64,000 bases of DNA from PLanc-01 sp034678485 (lineage in GTDB: Bacteria > Planctomycetota > Phycisphaerae > Sedimentisphaerales > Anaerobacaceae). Below the pieces are notes generated by a model. The model had not been told where the DNA came from. It was given only the letters and a program-made list of their open reading frames with translations, and made no database searches. The stretch covers positions 1 to 64,000 of the forward strand of contig JAXDBU010000128.1 of NCBI GenBank assembly GCA_034678485.1, in the 5' to 3' direction. A program made the translations under genes and the position numbers. Below, one piece after another: positions 17,698 through 26,879 of the stretch. The stretch's first letter is position 1. Each line of letters begins with the position of its first letter.

Positions 17698-18627
17698 ATG
17701 GAGAATGAGTTGGATCAGAGGTTGTTCGATGAAATCCGGGAGTGGAAGGACAAGCGTCATGCCGTCGTTTTGGCGCATAACTACCAGCCGGCGGACGTCC
17801 AGGATGTGGCCGATTTCTGTGGGGACTCGCTGGGTCTGAGCGTTCAGGCATCGAAGACGGACGCCGAAGTGATTGTCTTTTGCGGCGTGCGGTTCATGGC
17901 CGAGACGGCCAAGATCCTGTCTCCCGACAAGACCGTCCTGCTTCCCGACCGGCGGGCAGGCTGCCCGATGGCCGACATGATTACCGCGCAACAGTTGCGC
18001 GCCCTCAAGGAGGAGCATCCGGATGCCTTGGTCGTCTGTTATGTCAACAGCACGGCCCTGGTCAAAGCCGAGAGCGATTATTGTTGCACGAGCTCGAACG
18101 CGGTTGCGGTCGTGCGGTCGCTGCCTGTGGACAGAGAGATCATCTTCGTGCCCGATCAGCACCTGGGCCGATTCGTCGAGCAGCAGACGGGACGTCGCAT
18201 GATCCTGTGGCCTGGGTATTGCCCGACCCACGTGTTGATCTCGGAGGACGAGGTCGGGCAGGCCAAGCATCTGTATCCGGATGCCGTTGTGATGGCGCAT
18301 CCCGAGTGCTCGGAGCCCGTGAAGGCCCTGGCTGACGCGCTGTTGAGCACGGGCCAGATGCTCCAGTTCGTCCGGAGCAGTCCGGCCAAGCGATTCCTCG
18401 TCGCGACCGAGGTCGGCATGATCCATCCGCTGAAGAAGGTCCGCCCGGACGCCGAGTTCCTCCCGGCCAGCAGGCGGGGCGTGTGTCCGAACATGAAGAA
18501 GATATCCCTGGAGAGTGTCCTGGCCTCGCTCGAGCATCTGCAGTACGCGATGGAAATCCACGACGACGTCCGGCTCCGGGCGGCCAAGGCCCTCCAGCGA
18601 ATGGTGCAGATCCAGCCCGGAAACTGA
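17698..18627 (+). CDS. nadA: Quinolinate synthase A
   Basis: NadA condenses iminoaspartate with dihydroxyacetone phosphate to quinolinate for NAD synthesis. The 309-residue protein has three pseudo-repeats, and the three [4Fe-4S] ligands are visible at C89 (AGCPMAD), C175 (GYCPTH) and C263 (GVCPNMK), spaced 86 and 88 apart as in the family. Other signatures are LAHNYQPADVQDVADFCGDS, FCGVRFMAETA and ESDYCCTSSNAV. The gene lies in the cysteine/Fe-S run but no nadB or nadC is present. Its oxygen-sensitive cluster probably explains the link with nifS. The ribosome-binding site is weak. Confidence 0.94.
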   Translation: MENELDQRLFDEIREWKDKRHAVVLAHNYQPADVQDVADFCGDSLGLSVQASKTDAEVIVFCGVRFMAETAKILSPDKTVLLPDRRAGCPMADMITAQQLRALKEEHPDALVVCYVNSTALVKAESDYCCTSSNAVAVVRSLPVDREIIFVPDQHLGRFVEQQTGRRMILWPGYCPTHVLISEDEVGQAKHLYPDAVVMAHPECSEPVKALADALLSTGQMLQFVRSSPAKRFLVATEVGMIHPLKKVRPDAEFLPASRRGVCPNMKKISLESVLASLEHLQYAMEIHDDVRLRAAKALQRMVQIQPGN

Positions 18628-18666
18628 CAATCCACAGCCTTGTTGCCACAGAGAACGTGGGGAATC

Positions 18667-19950
18667 ATGACGCAGGAACGACAACATCTGGAAACCCTGG
18701 CCTTGCACGGCGGCCATCAGGTGGACTCCGATACGCTCAGCCGGGCGGTGCCGATCTACCAGACCAGCAGCTATTGCTTCAAGGACACCGACCATGCGGC
18801 CAGGCTCTTTGCACTCGAAGAGTTCGGCAATATCTACACGCGGATCATGAATCCGACGGTGGACGTCCTGGAGAAACGACTGGCGGTCCTGGAAGGCGGT
18901 GTGGCGGGTCTGTGCTTCGGCTCGGGTATGGCGGCCATCACCGCGGCGGTGCTGAACATCTGTCGGGCGGGACAACACATTGTCTCCTCGGGTTCCCTTT
19001 ACGGCGGCACCGTCACCCTCTTCGGCCAGACGCTCCCCAAGCTCGGGATCGACGTCAGCTTCGTCGAAGCCCGCGACCCCGCGAACTTCGCGAAGGCCAT
19101 TCGCGACAACACCCGCCTGGTCTACATCGAAGGGCTCGGCAATCCGAAGAACGACGTCCTGGACTACCGCGAGATCGCCCGGATCGCCCGCGACCGCGGC
19201 GTGCCGGTGATCTGCGACAATACCGTCCTGACTCCCATGCTCTTTCGCCCGATCGAGCATGGCATCGACCTCGTCGTGCACAGTTGCACCAAGTACATCG
19301 GCGGCCACGGCACCAGCATCGGCGGGGCGATCATCGACTCCGGCCGGTTCGACTGGGCCAATGGGCGATATCCCGAACTGACCGAACCCGACCCGAGCTA
19401 TCACGGAATCCGATACGTCGGGCAGTTCGGCCCGGTGGCGTACATCCTCAAAGCCCGCGTCACGGTCCTGCGGGACACTGGCGCGTGTCTGTCGCCGTTC
19501 AACGCGTTCCTGTTCCTGCAAGGTCTGGAGACGTTGCATCTCCGGATGCCCCGTCACTGCGAGAACGCGCTGAAGCTCGCCCAGTGGCTCGAAAGGCATC
19601 CGCGGGTCGGCTGGGTGAATTACCCCGGTCTGGAATCGCATCCGGATCGCGAGCAGGCCAAGCGGTATCTTCCGGCCGGCTGCGGCGGAATCCTCGGCTT
19701 CGGGATCGAGGGCGGCCGGGCAGCGGGCGTGAAATTCATCAACAGTGTGAAACTCGCCAGCCACCTGGCCAATGTCGGCGACAGCAAGACGCTCGTCATC
19801 CATCCCGCCAGCACGACGCATCAGCAGTTGAACGAGGCCGAGCAGCTTGCCGCCGGCGTGACGGGCGATTATATTCGGGTCTCGGTCGGCACCGAGCACA
19901 TCGACGACATCATCGCCGATTTCGAACAGGCATTGAGGGCGAGTGCGTGA
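18667..19950 (+). CDS. O-acetylhomoserine sulfhydrylase-like PLP enzyme (Cys/Met metabolism)
   Basis: This 427-residue PLP enzyme belongs to the Cys/Met metabolism family. The PLP lysine is K209 in HSCTKYIGGHGTSIGG, and the pattern NIYTRIMNPTVDVLEKRLAVLEGG is characteristic of O-acetylhomoserine aminocarboxypropyltransferases (MetY). The conserved SSGSLYGGT loop and VGTEHIDDIIADF ending are present. It probably incorporates sulfide into O-acetylhomoserine to form homocysteine; methionine gamma-lyase is an alternative that sequence alone does not exclude. GGGGAA precedes the ATG at 18667, and the family start follows it, so I reject the slightly longer frame. The gap of 88 bases to nifU holds a 9-bp tandem repeat. 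Confidence 0.87.
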   Translation: MTQERQHLETLALHGGHQVDSDTLSRAVPIYQTSSYCFKDTDHAARLFALEEFGNIYTRIMNPTVDVLEKRLAVLEGGVAGLCFGSGMAAITAAVLNICRAGQHIVSSGSLYGGTVTLFGQTLPKLGIDVSFVEARDPANFAKAIRDNTRLVYIEGLGNPKNDVLDYREIARIARDRGVPVICDNTVLTPMLFRPIEHGIDLVVHSCTKYIGGHGTSIGGAIIDSGRFDWANGRYPELTEPDPSYHGIRYVGQFGPVAYILKARVTVLRDTGACLSPFNAFLFLQGLETLHLRMPRHCENALKLAQWLERHPRVGWVNYPGLESHPDREQAKRYLPAGCGGILGFGIEGGRAAGVKFINSVKLASHLANVGDSKTLVIHPASTTHQQLNEAEQLAAGVTGDYIRVSVGTEHIDDIIADFEQALRASA

Positions 19951-19962
19951 GGCGCCGGAACA

Positions 19963-19998
19963 GGTCCCATACGTCCCATCGGTCCTATGGGTCCTATT
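19963..19998. repeat. Four tandem copies of a 9-bp repeat, consensus GGTCCYATN
   Basis: GGTCCCATA, CGTCCCATC, GGTCCTATG and GGTCCTATT follow each other without gaps, starting 12 bases after the stop of the MetY-like gene. A more diverged array of the same unit lies at 6962-6997, also directly after a stop codon. The unit length is a multiple of three and keeps frames open. Confidence 0.7.
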
Positions 19999-20038
19999 CC
20001 TCAGATAACAACAGAATCATCAAGGACAAACAACTGCC

Positions 20039-20926
20039 ATGTGGGAATACACCGACAAAGTCATGGATCACTTCCTCAACCCGCGGAACGTGGGCGAGGT
20101 CGAGAACCCCGACGGCGTGGGCGAAGTCGGCTCGCTCGCCTGCGGGGACGCCCTGAAGCTGACGTTCAAGCTCGACAAGAAAGGGCGGATCACAGACGTC
20201 AAGTTCAAGACCTTCGGCTGCGCCAGTGCGATCGCCAGTTCCTCCGTGCTCACGGAACTGATCAAGGGCAAGACGCTCGACGAGGCGATGAAGATCACGA
20301 ACCGGGACATTGCGGACTACCTGGGTGGCCTGCCCGAGCAGAAGATGCACTGTTCCGTGATGGGCCAGGAGGCCCTGGAGGCGGCCATCGCGAACTATCG
20401 CGGCCATGCCGCTGCCCCGCACGACCATGAGCATGGCGCCCGCGTCGTCTGCACCTGCTTCGGCGTCACCGACAAGGAAATCGAGCGCGTGATCCGCGAC
20501 AACGATCTGACGACGGTCGAGCAGGTGACGAACTACTGCAAGGCCGGCGGCGGTTGCGGGGGCTGTCGGGGAGAGATCGAGAAGATCATCCAGGCGGTCC
20601 AGGGACAGAAGGTCAAGGAACAGAGCGTGCCGACGCCCGCCAGAGGGAAAAAACTGACCACCATCCAGAAGATCCAGCTCATCCAGCAGACGATCAACGA
20701 ACAAGTCCGGCCGGCGCTACGCGCGCACGGCGGCAATATCGAGCTGATCGACGTCGAGGGCGACAAGGTCATCATCGCGTTTCGCGGCATGTGTGCCCAG
20801 TGCAAGGTCAGCGAGTTCACGATGAGAGACGTGGTCGAAGCCAAGCTCCGCGAGTTCGTCTCCGAGGATTTGTGCGTCGAGGAGGACAAGGATTCGCTGG
20901 AGACGGGGCACGAGCACAAAGGATAA
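20039..20926 (+). CDS. nifU: Full-length NifU Fe-S scaffold protein
   Basis: This 295-residue protein has all three NifU modules. Residues 1-125 are the IscU-like scaffold with three ligand cysteines (LACGD, GCASAIASSS, MHCSVMG). Residues about 135-190 are a BFD-like [2Fe-2S] domain (VCTCFGVTD, then CKAGGGCGGC). Residues about 215-285 are the NifU C-terminal scaffold with GMCAQCKVSEF. It assembles transient clusters from sulfur delivered by the NifS encoded next and passes them to apoproteins. No nitrogenase genes are present, so this is a housekeeping or stress Fe-S system of NIF type, as in Epsilonproteobacteria and many anaerobes. AAGGA lies about 12 bases before the ATG. Confidence 0.93.
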   Translation: MWEYTDKVMDHFLNPRNVGEVENPDGVGEVGSLACGDALKLTFKLDKKGRITDVKFKTFGCASAIASSSVLTELIKGKTLDEAMKITNRDIADYLGGLPEQKMHCSVMGQEALEAAIANYRGHAAAPHDHEHGARVVCTCFGVTDKEIERVIRDNDLTTVEQVTNYCKAGGGCGGCRGEIEKIIQAVQGQKVKEQSVPTPARGKKLTTIQKIQLIQQTINEQVRPALRAHGGNIELIDVEGDKVIIAFRGMCAQCKVSEFTMRDVVEAKLREFVSEDLCVEEDKDSLETGHEHKG

Positions 20927-20952
20927 CAGGGGCAAGCACGAAGCACGAAACT

Positions 20953-21068
20953 CGAAATCCGAAACGAATCCAAAGGACCCAAATCCGAATGACAGAAATG
21001 CTGACGCCCGCCGGAGAGTTCGTTTGGAGCATTAGGGTCTCTGTCATTCGTGCTTGTTTCGGATTTCG
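20953..21068. repeat. Large nested inverted repeat between nifU and nifS
   Basis: Three nested stems are visible: CGAAATCCGAAAC (20953-20965) with its complement at 21056-21068, CGAATGACAGA (20986-20996) with 21040-21050, and AATGCT (20997-21002) with 21028-21033. The outer sequence also carries extra copies of the unit TTCGGATTT to about 21087. It resembles a dispersed intergenic element, not an ordinary terminator. Confidence 0.65.
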
Positions 21069-21121
21069 ATATTCGGATTTCGGATTTTGACTCTTTCAGA
21101 GTCTGACTCAGGGGACTGGTA

Positions 21122-22294
21122 GTGAAGACCATCTATTTCGATAACAACGCGACGACGCGGGTGGACGACGAGGTCTACGAGGCGATGAAGCCGTACTTCT
21201 GCAGCCTGTACGGCAACCCGTCGAGCATGCATACGTTCGGCGGCCAGGTCGGCATCCAGGTCCGCGAGGCCCGCGAACGGGTCGCCCATCTGCTCGGCTG
21301 CGATCCGAGCGAGATCATCTTTACCAGTTGCGGCACGGAGAGCGACAGCGCCGCCATTCACGGGACGCTGGCCGCGTCGCCGCAGAAGCGGAAGGTCATT
21401 ACGACCCGCGTGGAGCATCCGGCGGTCCTGGCCGTCTGTCGCGAGCTGGAGAACCACGGCCACACCGTCATCGAACTGGGCGTCGACAAGGTGGGCCGCC
21501 TGGACCTGAACGAGCTGGAGCGACACCTCGACAACGACACCGCCTTGGTCTCGATCATGTACGCCAACAACGAGACTGGCGTGATCTTCCCCATCGAGCA
21601 GATCGCAGAGATGGTCATCAGCCGGGGCATCGTCTTCCACACGGACGCGGTCCAGGTCGTCGGCAAAATCCCGCTGAACCTATCGAAGAGCCGGATCAAC
21701 CTGCTGAGTCTGTCGGGCCACAAGCTGCACGCACCCAAGGGGGTCGGCGTCCTGTACGTCAAGAAGGGTACGCGAATCGCCCCCTGGATGCTGGGCGGCC
21801 ATCAGGAGGGCGGCCGACGGGCCGGGACGGAGAATGTCCCCGGCATCATCGCGCTGGGCAAGGCCTGCGAACTGGCCGACCGACACATGGAGGAGGAGAA
21901 CACCCGCGTGAAGGCCCTGCGGGACAAGCTCGAACGCGAGATCCTCGCATCCTGCACGGACAGCCGGATCAATGGCGACACAGAAGCCCGCCTTCCCAAC
22001 ACGACCAACATCAGTTTCGAGTACATCGAGGGCGAGGCGATTCTGTTGCTGCTCGACCGCTTCGGCATCTGCGCCAGCAGCGGTTCGGCCTGCACGTCCG
22101 GCTCGCTGGAACCCTCCCACGTGCTCCGCGCGATGGGCGTGCCGTTCACCGCGGCCCACGGTTCGATCCGCTTCAGTCTGAGCCGGTACAACACCGAGGA
22201 CGAGGTCGATTTCACCATCCAGAAGATGCCGCAGATCATCAGCCGTCTCCGCGAGTTGTCGCCCTTCGTTCAGAACAGCCTGCCGGGTCGCTGA
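21122..22294 (+). CDS. nifS: Cysteine desulfurase, NifS type
   Basis: This PLP enzyme of 390 residues abstracts sulfur from cysteine for cluster assembly on NifU. Motifs in order are YFDNNATTRVDDEVYEAM and YGNPSSMHTFG at the start, then HTDAVQVVGKIPLNL. The PLP lysine lies in SLSGHKLHAPKG. The catalytic persulfide cysteine lies in the flexible loop SGSACTSGSLEPSHVL. The start is GTG at 21122, supported by AGGGGA seven bases upstream. It is separated from nifU by the inverted repeat at 20953-21068, which might attenuate readthrough. The short active loop places it in the group I NifS/IscS class. Confidence 0.94.
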   Translation: MKTIYFDNNATTRVDDEVYEAMKPYFCSLYGNPSSMHTFGGQVGIQVREARERVAHLLGCDPSEIIFTSCGTESDSAAIHGTLAASPQKRKVITTRVEHPAVLAVCRELENHGHTVIELGVDKVGRLDLNELERHLDNDTALVSIMYANNETGVIFPIEQIAEMVISRGIVFHTDAVQVVGKIPLNLSKSRINLLSLSGHKLHAPKGVGVLYVKKGTRIAPWMLGGHQEGGRRAGTENVPGIIALGKACELADRHMEEENTRVKALRDKLEREILASCTDSRINGDTEARLPNTTNISFEYIEGEAILLLLDRFGICASSGSACTSGSLEPSHVLRAMGVPFTAAHGSIRFSLSRYNTEDEVDFTIQKMPQIISRLRELSPFVQNSLPGR

Positions 22295-22333
22295 TCGCGG
22301 TCCAATCCTGCGAAAACAAAGTACACAGCTCCC

Positions 22334-22369
22334 TTGACATGACCGAGTTATGAACGTATGTTCATAACT
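22334..22369 (+). promoter_or_regulatory. Promoter overlapped by a perfect 10-bp palindrome
   Basis: TTGACA (22334-22339) is followed after 17 bases by TATGTT (22357-22362). A perfect inverted repeat, AGTTATGAAC GTAT GTTCATAACT (22346-22369), covers the spacer and the -10. This geometry is that of a repressor operator. It controls the DUF134 regulator gene at 22396 and probably the three genes after it. Confidence 0.7.
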
Positions 22370-22395
22370 ATTCTTGAAGAAAAGGGACTGTCTGC

Positions 22396-22908
22396 ATGCC
22401 AAGACCCTGTTGCCTGCGTCATATCGGGTTTACGCCGACCGCCGGCCTGTTTCGACCGGCCGGGGTGCCGGTTTGCACCCTCGAACAGGTGACGCTGACT
22501 CTGGATGAAGTTGAAGCCTTGCGACTGGCGGACCTGAACGGGCTCTATCAAGAGCAGGCGGCAGAGCGGATGAGAATCTCGAGGCCGACGTTTTCCAGAA
22601 TCGTGGCGCAGGCGCGAAGGAAGGTGGCGGACGCGCTCATTCACGGCAAGGCGCTCCGCCTGGAAGGGGGCGTCGTGAGAATCGAAGGAGAAACGAAGAT
22701 GCCAGGACAAGATGGAACCGGGCCGATGGGTCCAGGGCCCGGCAGGGGACTCGGCCCGTGTGGTTGCGGGCGGCGTCGTGGTCGAACCGCCGGAGGCGGG
22801 ACGCAATGCGGACGCCACAGGGAACGTCAGGGACCTATGGTCCACCCGATGGTCGATGAAGACCCGGACAACGTCAGGACAACGAAAGAACAAGGGCAGC
22901 AATCATGA
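22396..22908 (+). CDS. DUF134 HTH regulator fused to a DUF5320-like tail
   Basis: This 170-residue protein begins with the DUF134 signature (MPRPCCLRHIGFTP, then LTLDEVEALRLADLNGLYQEQAAERMRISRPTFSRI), a predicted sigma-region-4-like helix-turn-helix. From about residue 102 the sequence changes to MPGQDGTGPMGPGPGRGLGPCGCG, which looks like the start of a separate DUF5320 protein of the kind usually encoded next to NifX-like genes. The two are fused in one frame here. The tail has C(x)C and Gly/Arg-rich sequence that could bind metal. The 3' end overlaps the NifX-like gene by ATGA, so they are coupled. It may bind the palindrome at 22346-22369. Confidence 0.8.
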   Translation: MPRPCCLRHIGFTPTAGLFRPAGVPVCTLEQVTLTLDEVEALRLADLNGLYQEQAAERMRISRPTFSRIVAQARRKVADALIHGKALRLEGGVVRIEGETKMPGQDGTGPMGPGPGRGLGPCGCGRRRGRTAGGGTQCGRHRERQGPMVHPMVDEDPDNVRTTKEQGQQS

Positions 22909-23285
22909 AGATCTGTATCCCCGTGATGGAGGATCGTGGGTTGGAGAGCGAAGTGTACGGGCATTTCGGGTCCGCGCCCGCGTTTGTGCTCGTGGATTGC
23001 GAGACGATGTCGGTTGAGTGCGTGGGCAACGAAGACCAGGCCCATGTCCATGGGCAGTGCAGTCCCGTCAAGGCGCTCGCCGGCGCCAGGCCGGAGGCTG
23101 TGGTGGTGGGCGGCATTGGAGCCGGTGCCCTGCGGGGTTTGCGCTCTGCGGGGATCAAGGTGTACCGCGCCGCCGGCCGCACGGTCGCGGAGGCGGCGGA
23201 TTTGTTCAAGAATGGCAAGCTGTCCGAGATTCGCGAGGAGGATACCTGTGCCGGTCACAGCGGCGGCCACTCCTGTTGTCACTGA
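22905..23285 (+). CDS. NifX/NifB-associated small protein (dinitrogenase Fe-Mo cofactor family)
   Basis: This 126-residue protein of the Fe-Mo cofactor biosynthesis superfamily has an RNase-H-like core (MKICIPVMEDRGLESEVYGHFGSAPAFVLVD, then GGIGAGALRGLRSAGIKVYRA). Its tail is rich in Cys and His (DTCAGHSGGHSCCH), which suggests metal or cluster binding. No nitrogenase genes are in the window; such proteins commonly sit beside Mrp ATPases and DUF134 regulators in anaerobes, and their job there is unknown. The start overlaps the upstream stop by four bases. The Mrp gene follows after 30 bases. Confidence 0.85.
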   Translation: MKICIPVMEDRGLESEVYGHFGSAPAFVLVDCETMSVECVGNEDQAHVHGQCSPVKALAGARPEAVVVGGIGAGALRGLRSAGIKVYRAAGRTVAEAADLFKNGKLSEIREEDTCAGHSGGHSCCH

Positions 23286-23315
23286 CGAGCAACAACGTTG
23301 CAGGAAGGAATCAGC

Positions 23316-24212
23316 ATGGATCAGAATGGATGTGAACGCTCGGTAGATGCTTCGCGCGTGGGTGACGCGAAGTCAGACGCTGCGGCCCAGGCCGCCTGTC
23401 CGGGAGGGGACATCGATGCCTTCCTGGATCAGCAGGTTCTGGAGGAGCGTCTGGGGCAGATCACGCACGTAATCCTCGTCCTGTCCGGCAAAGGCGGCGT
23501 GGGCAAGAGCACGGTCGCCGTCAATCTTGCGGTCTCCCTGTCGCTGGCGGGCAAGCGAGTGGGCCTGCTGGACGTGGATATTCACGGGCCGAGCGTTCCG
23601 AAGATGCTCCATCTGGAGGGAACGTCGGTGCAGATGAAGGACAGCGCGATTGTGCCGGTGGAGAAGGCAGGTCTGAAGGTGATGTCCATCGGCTTGCTGC
23701 TGCGGGATCGCGACGACGCCGTGATCTGGCGGGGACCCTTGAAGATGGGCGTCATCCGCCAATTCCTGAAGGACGTGGCCTGGGGCGAGCTGGACTACCT
23801 GATCATCGATTCGCCTCCCGGCACCGGGGACGAACCGTTGTCCGTCTGCCAGCTTGTGAAAAGCCCCGACGGCGCCGTGATTGTCACCACGCCCCAGGAC
23901 GTTGCGACGGCCGATGTCCGCAAATCGATCACCTTCTGTCGGCAATTGAGCCTGCCTGTGATTGGGGTCATCGAGAACATGAGCGGATTCGTGTGTCCCA
24001 AGTGCGGGGAAATCACGAACATCTTCAAGACCGGCGGCGGCGAGCGGATGGCCCGTGACATGGGTGTCCCTTTCCTTGGGCGCATCCCCATCGACCCGAC
24101 GATTGACGAGGCCTGTGATGCCGGCCGACCGTTCGTTTGCGACTGTGACCATTCGGAAACGGCCAGGGCGTTCAGGCACATCATCTCGCCAATTCTGTCG
24201 TTGTCCGAATGA
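23316..24212 (+). CDS. Mrp/NBP35 family Fe-S carrier ATPase
   Basis: This 298-residue P-loop ATPase of the Mrp/ApbC type carries and delivers [4Fe-4S] clusters. The deviant Walker A is SGKGGVGKSTVAVNLA. DVDIHGPSVPKML is the usual Mrp signature, DSPPGTGDEPLS follows, and CPKCGEITNIF contains the CxxC that bridges a cluster between two subunits. The first 45 residues are poorly conserved and contain three more cysteines. A TTG at 23298 is in frame but AGGAAGGA precedes the ATG at 23316. It is third in the unit beginning at 22396. Targets are unknown; the Fe-S enzymes nearby are plausible. Confidence 0.9.
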   Translation: MDQNGCERSVDASRVGDAKSDAAAQAACPGGDIDAFLDQQVLEERLGQITHVILVLSGKGGVGKSTVAVNLAVSLSLAGKRVGLLDVDIHGPSVPKMLHLEGTSVQMKDSAIVPVEKAGLKVMSIGLLLRDRDDAVIWRGPLKMGVIRQFLKDVAWGELDYLIIDSPPGTGDEPLSVCQLVKSPDGAVIVTTPQDVATADVRKSITFCRQLSLPVIGVIENMSGFVCPKCGEITNIFKTGGGERMARDMGVPFLGRIPIDPTIDEACDAGRPFVCDCDHSETARAFRHIISPILSLSE

Positions 24213-24359
24213 CGGAGTTGGAACCCATTCGTACTCATCTCCCGACAAGCGAGTAAGATCGCTGCAGCCGGCGATGAACCCCGGCGGGCAACGGCAGGTA
24301 TATCCACTGTCTCGTAAGCGTGGAGAGAGGTGATATTCTGGTATGAATGAGGTACGAAC

Positions 24360-26831
24360 ATGGGCCAACGAAAACGCATCGTAATTGTGGGCGGGGTGGC
24401 GGGCGGGGCTTCCGCGGCCGCCAAGGCCAGACGCGTCAGTGAAGACGCCGAGATCGTCTTGTTCGAGCGGGGCAGCGATATCTCCTTCGCCAATTGCGGC
24501 CTTCCCTACCATGTGGGCGGGGTCATCCAGGACCGCTCCCGACTTCTGGTCCAGAGTCCCGAGGCGATGCGCCGACGCTTTGCCGTCGATGTCCGCGTGC
24601 AGAGCGAGGTGATCCGAATCGACCAGGGCAAGAAGATCGTTGTGGTCCACGACAAGGCCAAGGACAGACAATACGAGCAACCCTACGACGTGTTGATCCT
24701 CAGTCCCGGCGCCGAGCCGGTCCGACCTCCGATCCCGGGCGCCGACCACAAGAAGGTGTTCACCCTTCGCAATCTGACGGACATGGACGCGATCAAGGCG
24801 GTCGTGGATACTGCCGCCATCCAATCCGCAGTTGTCGTCGGAGGCGGATACATCGGCCTGGAGATGGCGGAGGTCCTGACGCATCGCGGGCTGGCTGTGT
24901 CGCTGGTGGAACTGGAGTCCCAGGTGATGGGCCCGATCGACCCGGAGATGGCGGCGCCGCTGCACGAGCACCTGCGCCTCCAGGGTGTGGACCTGTGCCT
25001 TGGCAGCAGCGTCACCGCGATTGAAGAGCGGGACGGGCAGATCGAGGCACGACTCAGCTCGGGCCGGGCCATTCCGTGCGGCTTGGTCATTCTGGCTGTG
25101 GGGGTCCGCCCGGAGGTGAAGCTCGCGGCCGAAACGGGACTCACTATCGGCCAGCGCAGAGGCATCGTCGTGGACGATCACATGCGGACCTCGGACCCGG
25201 ATATCTACGCAGTGGGGGATGCGGTCGAGGTTCAGGATTTCGTCGGCGGATTCGCGGCGGTGATTCCGCTGGCGGGTCCCGCGAATCGGCAAGGTCGAAT
25301 CGCTGCGATCAACGCGCTGGGTGGAGACGCTGCCTACGACCGGACCCAGGGCACCGCGATCTGCAAGGTTTTCGACCTGGCCGTGGGCATGACCGGCCTG
25401 AGCGAGAAGGCTCTCAAGCGGGCAGCACGGACCTATGAGAAGATCTACGTGCATCCCGCCAGCCACGCAGGGTACTATCTGGGCGCGATGCAGATGAGTC
25501 TGAAGCTGCTCTTCGACCCCCTGACCGGCAAGATCCTCGGCGCCCAGTGCGTCGGAGCCGACGGCGTGGACAAGCGGATCGACGTCCTGGCGGTCGCCAT
25601 TCGAGCGGGCATGACCGTCTATGACCTGGAGAAGCTCGAACTGGCCTACGCGCCGCCTTTCGGCTCCGCCAAAGACCCGGTGAACTACGCGGGCTTTGTC
25701 GCCGCCAACGTACTGCGAAAAGAGGCGCAGATCTGCCATGCGGCCGATGTCGTCAACCCCGGTCCCAGGCAGTTGCTTTTGGACGTGCGGACCGCGTCGG
25801 AGGTGCAGCAGGGCACCATCCCGGGCGCGATCAACATTCCGCTTGACGACCTCCGCAATCGGCTGGGCGAGCTGCCTCGGGACAAAGAGATCCTGGCCTT
25901 CTGCCAGGTCGGCCTGCGAGGCTACCTGGCCTGCCGCGTCCTCTCTCAGAACGGCTTTGCCTGCCGGAATCTATCGGGCGGATACAAGACCTACTGTCAC
26001 GTCGTGGGCCGAATGTCAGACAAGCCCGCCGCCAGGCGGGAGGTGAAAGAGGACGCCGGACAGAGTGGCCAGAACCCGCCGTCCGTCTCTGAGGAACCCC
26101 TGCGGATCGTCAAGGAAATCGACGCCTGCGGCCTGCAGTGCCCCGGCCCGATCATGCAGCTCAAACAGGCGGTGGATCAGGTCCAGCCCGGCCAGGCCGT
26201 GCGGATCTCCGTCTCCGATCCCGCGTTTGCTGCGGATCTGGATGGCTGGTGCCACGCTACAGGGAATCGACTGAGGGACAAGAAGCTCGCCAGGGGAGTG
26301 CTTGTGGCGGTCGTGGAGAAAGGCCAACCCTCGCAGACGCCAACGCAGACTGTGACCTCCAGCCACAAGACCCTCGTGGTCTTCAGCGACGCATTCGACA
26401 AGGCGATGGCCGCATTCATCATCGCCAATGGCGCCGCCGCGATGGGCAGCAGCGTGACGATGTTCTTCACATTCTGGGGCCTGAGCCTGCTTCGCCGGTC
26501 GCAGCCTGTCGTCGTGCAGAAGACCCCTGTCGAGCGGATGTTCGGCTGGATGATGCCTCGCGGCGCGGGCAGGACGACGCTGTCCAAAATGAATATGGCG
26601 GGTGTCGGGACCGCCATGATCAAGGACATCATGCGGAAGAAGAACGTCCTGTCCCTGCCCGAGCTGATCGCCGCTGCCCAGAAGAGCGGCGTGCGACTGG
26701 TCGCCTGCACGATGACCATGGACCTCATGGGCATCAAACGCGAGGAACTCATCGACGGCGTCGAGGAAGGCGGCGTCGCGATGTACCTCGACCGCGCCGG
26801 CTCCGCGAACGTGAACCTGTTCATCGGGTGA
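24360..26831 (+). CDS. CoA-disulfide-reductase/rhodanese/TusA/DsrE2 four-domain fusion
   Basis: This 823-residue protein joins four sulfur-handling domains. Residues 1-450 are an FAD/NAD(P)H disulfide reductase of the CoADR/NADH-oxidase type, with VIVGGVAGGASAAAKARR, the single redox cysteine C46 (FANCGLPYHVGG) and a dimerisation domain. Residues about 460-560 are a rhodanese with the persulfide cysteine in FCQVGLRG. Residues about 580-660 are TusA-like (DACGLQCPGPIMQLK). Residues about 665-823 are DsrE2-like, with FFTFWGLSLLRR and CTMTMDLMG. Such fusions are thought to reduce persulfides or pass sulfane sulfur between domains. GAGG precedes the ATG. It follows the Mrp gene by 147 bases. Confidence 0.9.
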   Translation: MGQRKRIVIVGGVAGGASAAAKARRVSEDAEIVLFERGSDISFANCGLPYHVGGVIQDRSRLLVQSPEAMRRRFAVDVRVQSEVIRIDQGKKIVVVHDKAKDRQYEQPYDVLILSPGAEPVRPPIPGADHKKVFTLRNLTDMDAIKAVVDTAAIQSAVVVGGGYIGLEMAEVLTHRGLAVSLVELESQVMGPIDPEMAAPLHEHLRLQGVDLCLGSSVTAIEERDGQIEARLSSGRAIPCGLVILAVGVRPEVKLAAETGLTIGQRRGIVVDDHMRTSDPDIYAVGDAVEVQDFVGGFAAVIPLAGPANRQGRIAAINALGGDAAYDRTQGTAICKVFDLAVGMTGLSEKALKRAARTYEKIYVHPASHAGYYLGAMQMSLKLLFDPLTGKILGAQCVGADGVDKRIDVLAVAIRAGMTVYDLEKLELAYAPPFGSAKDPVNYAGFVAANVLRKEAQICHAADVVNPGPRQLLLDVRTASEVQQGTIPGAINIPLDDLRNRLGELPRDKEILAFCQVGLRGYLACRVLSQNGFACRNLSGGYKTYCHVVGRMSDKPAARREVKEDAGQSGQNPPSVSEEPLRIVKEIDACGLQCPGPIMQLKQAVDQVQPGQAVRISVSDPAFAADLDGWCHATGNRLRDKKLARGVLVAVVEKGQPSQTPTQTVTSSHKTLVVFSDAFDKAMAAFIIANGAAAMGSSVTMFFTFWGLSLLRRSQPVVVQKTPVERMFGWMMPRGAGRTTLSKMNMAGVGTAMIKDIMRKKNVLSLPELIAAAQKSGVRLVACTMTMDLMGIKREELIDGVEEGGVAMYLDRAGSANVNLFIG

Positions 26832-26867
26832 TGGATGCGAGCATCCACCGGGAGTTGCCGACTCCCG
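26832..26867. terminator. Two consecutive hairpins after the four-domain fusion gene
   Basis: TGGATGC GA GCATCCA (26832-26847) and CGGGAGT with ACTCCCG around a 5-base loop (26849-26867) follow the stop codon without a gap. No T-run follows, so this may be a processing or attenuating structure; I list it as terminator-like only. Confidence 0.35.
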
Positions 26868-26879
26868 CTCCTCTGCATT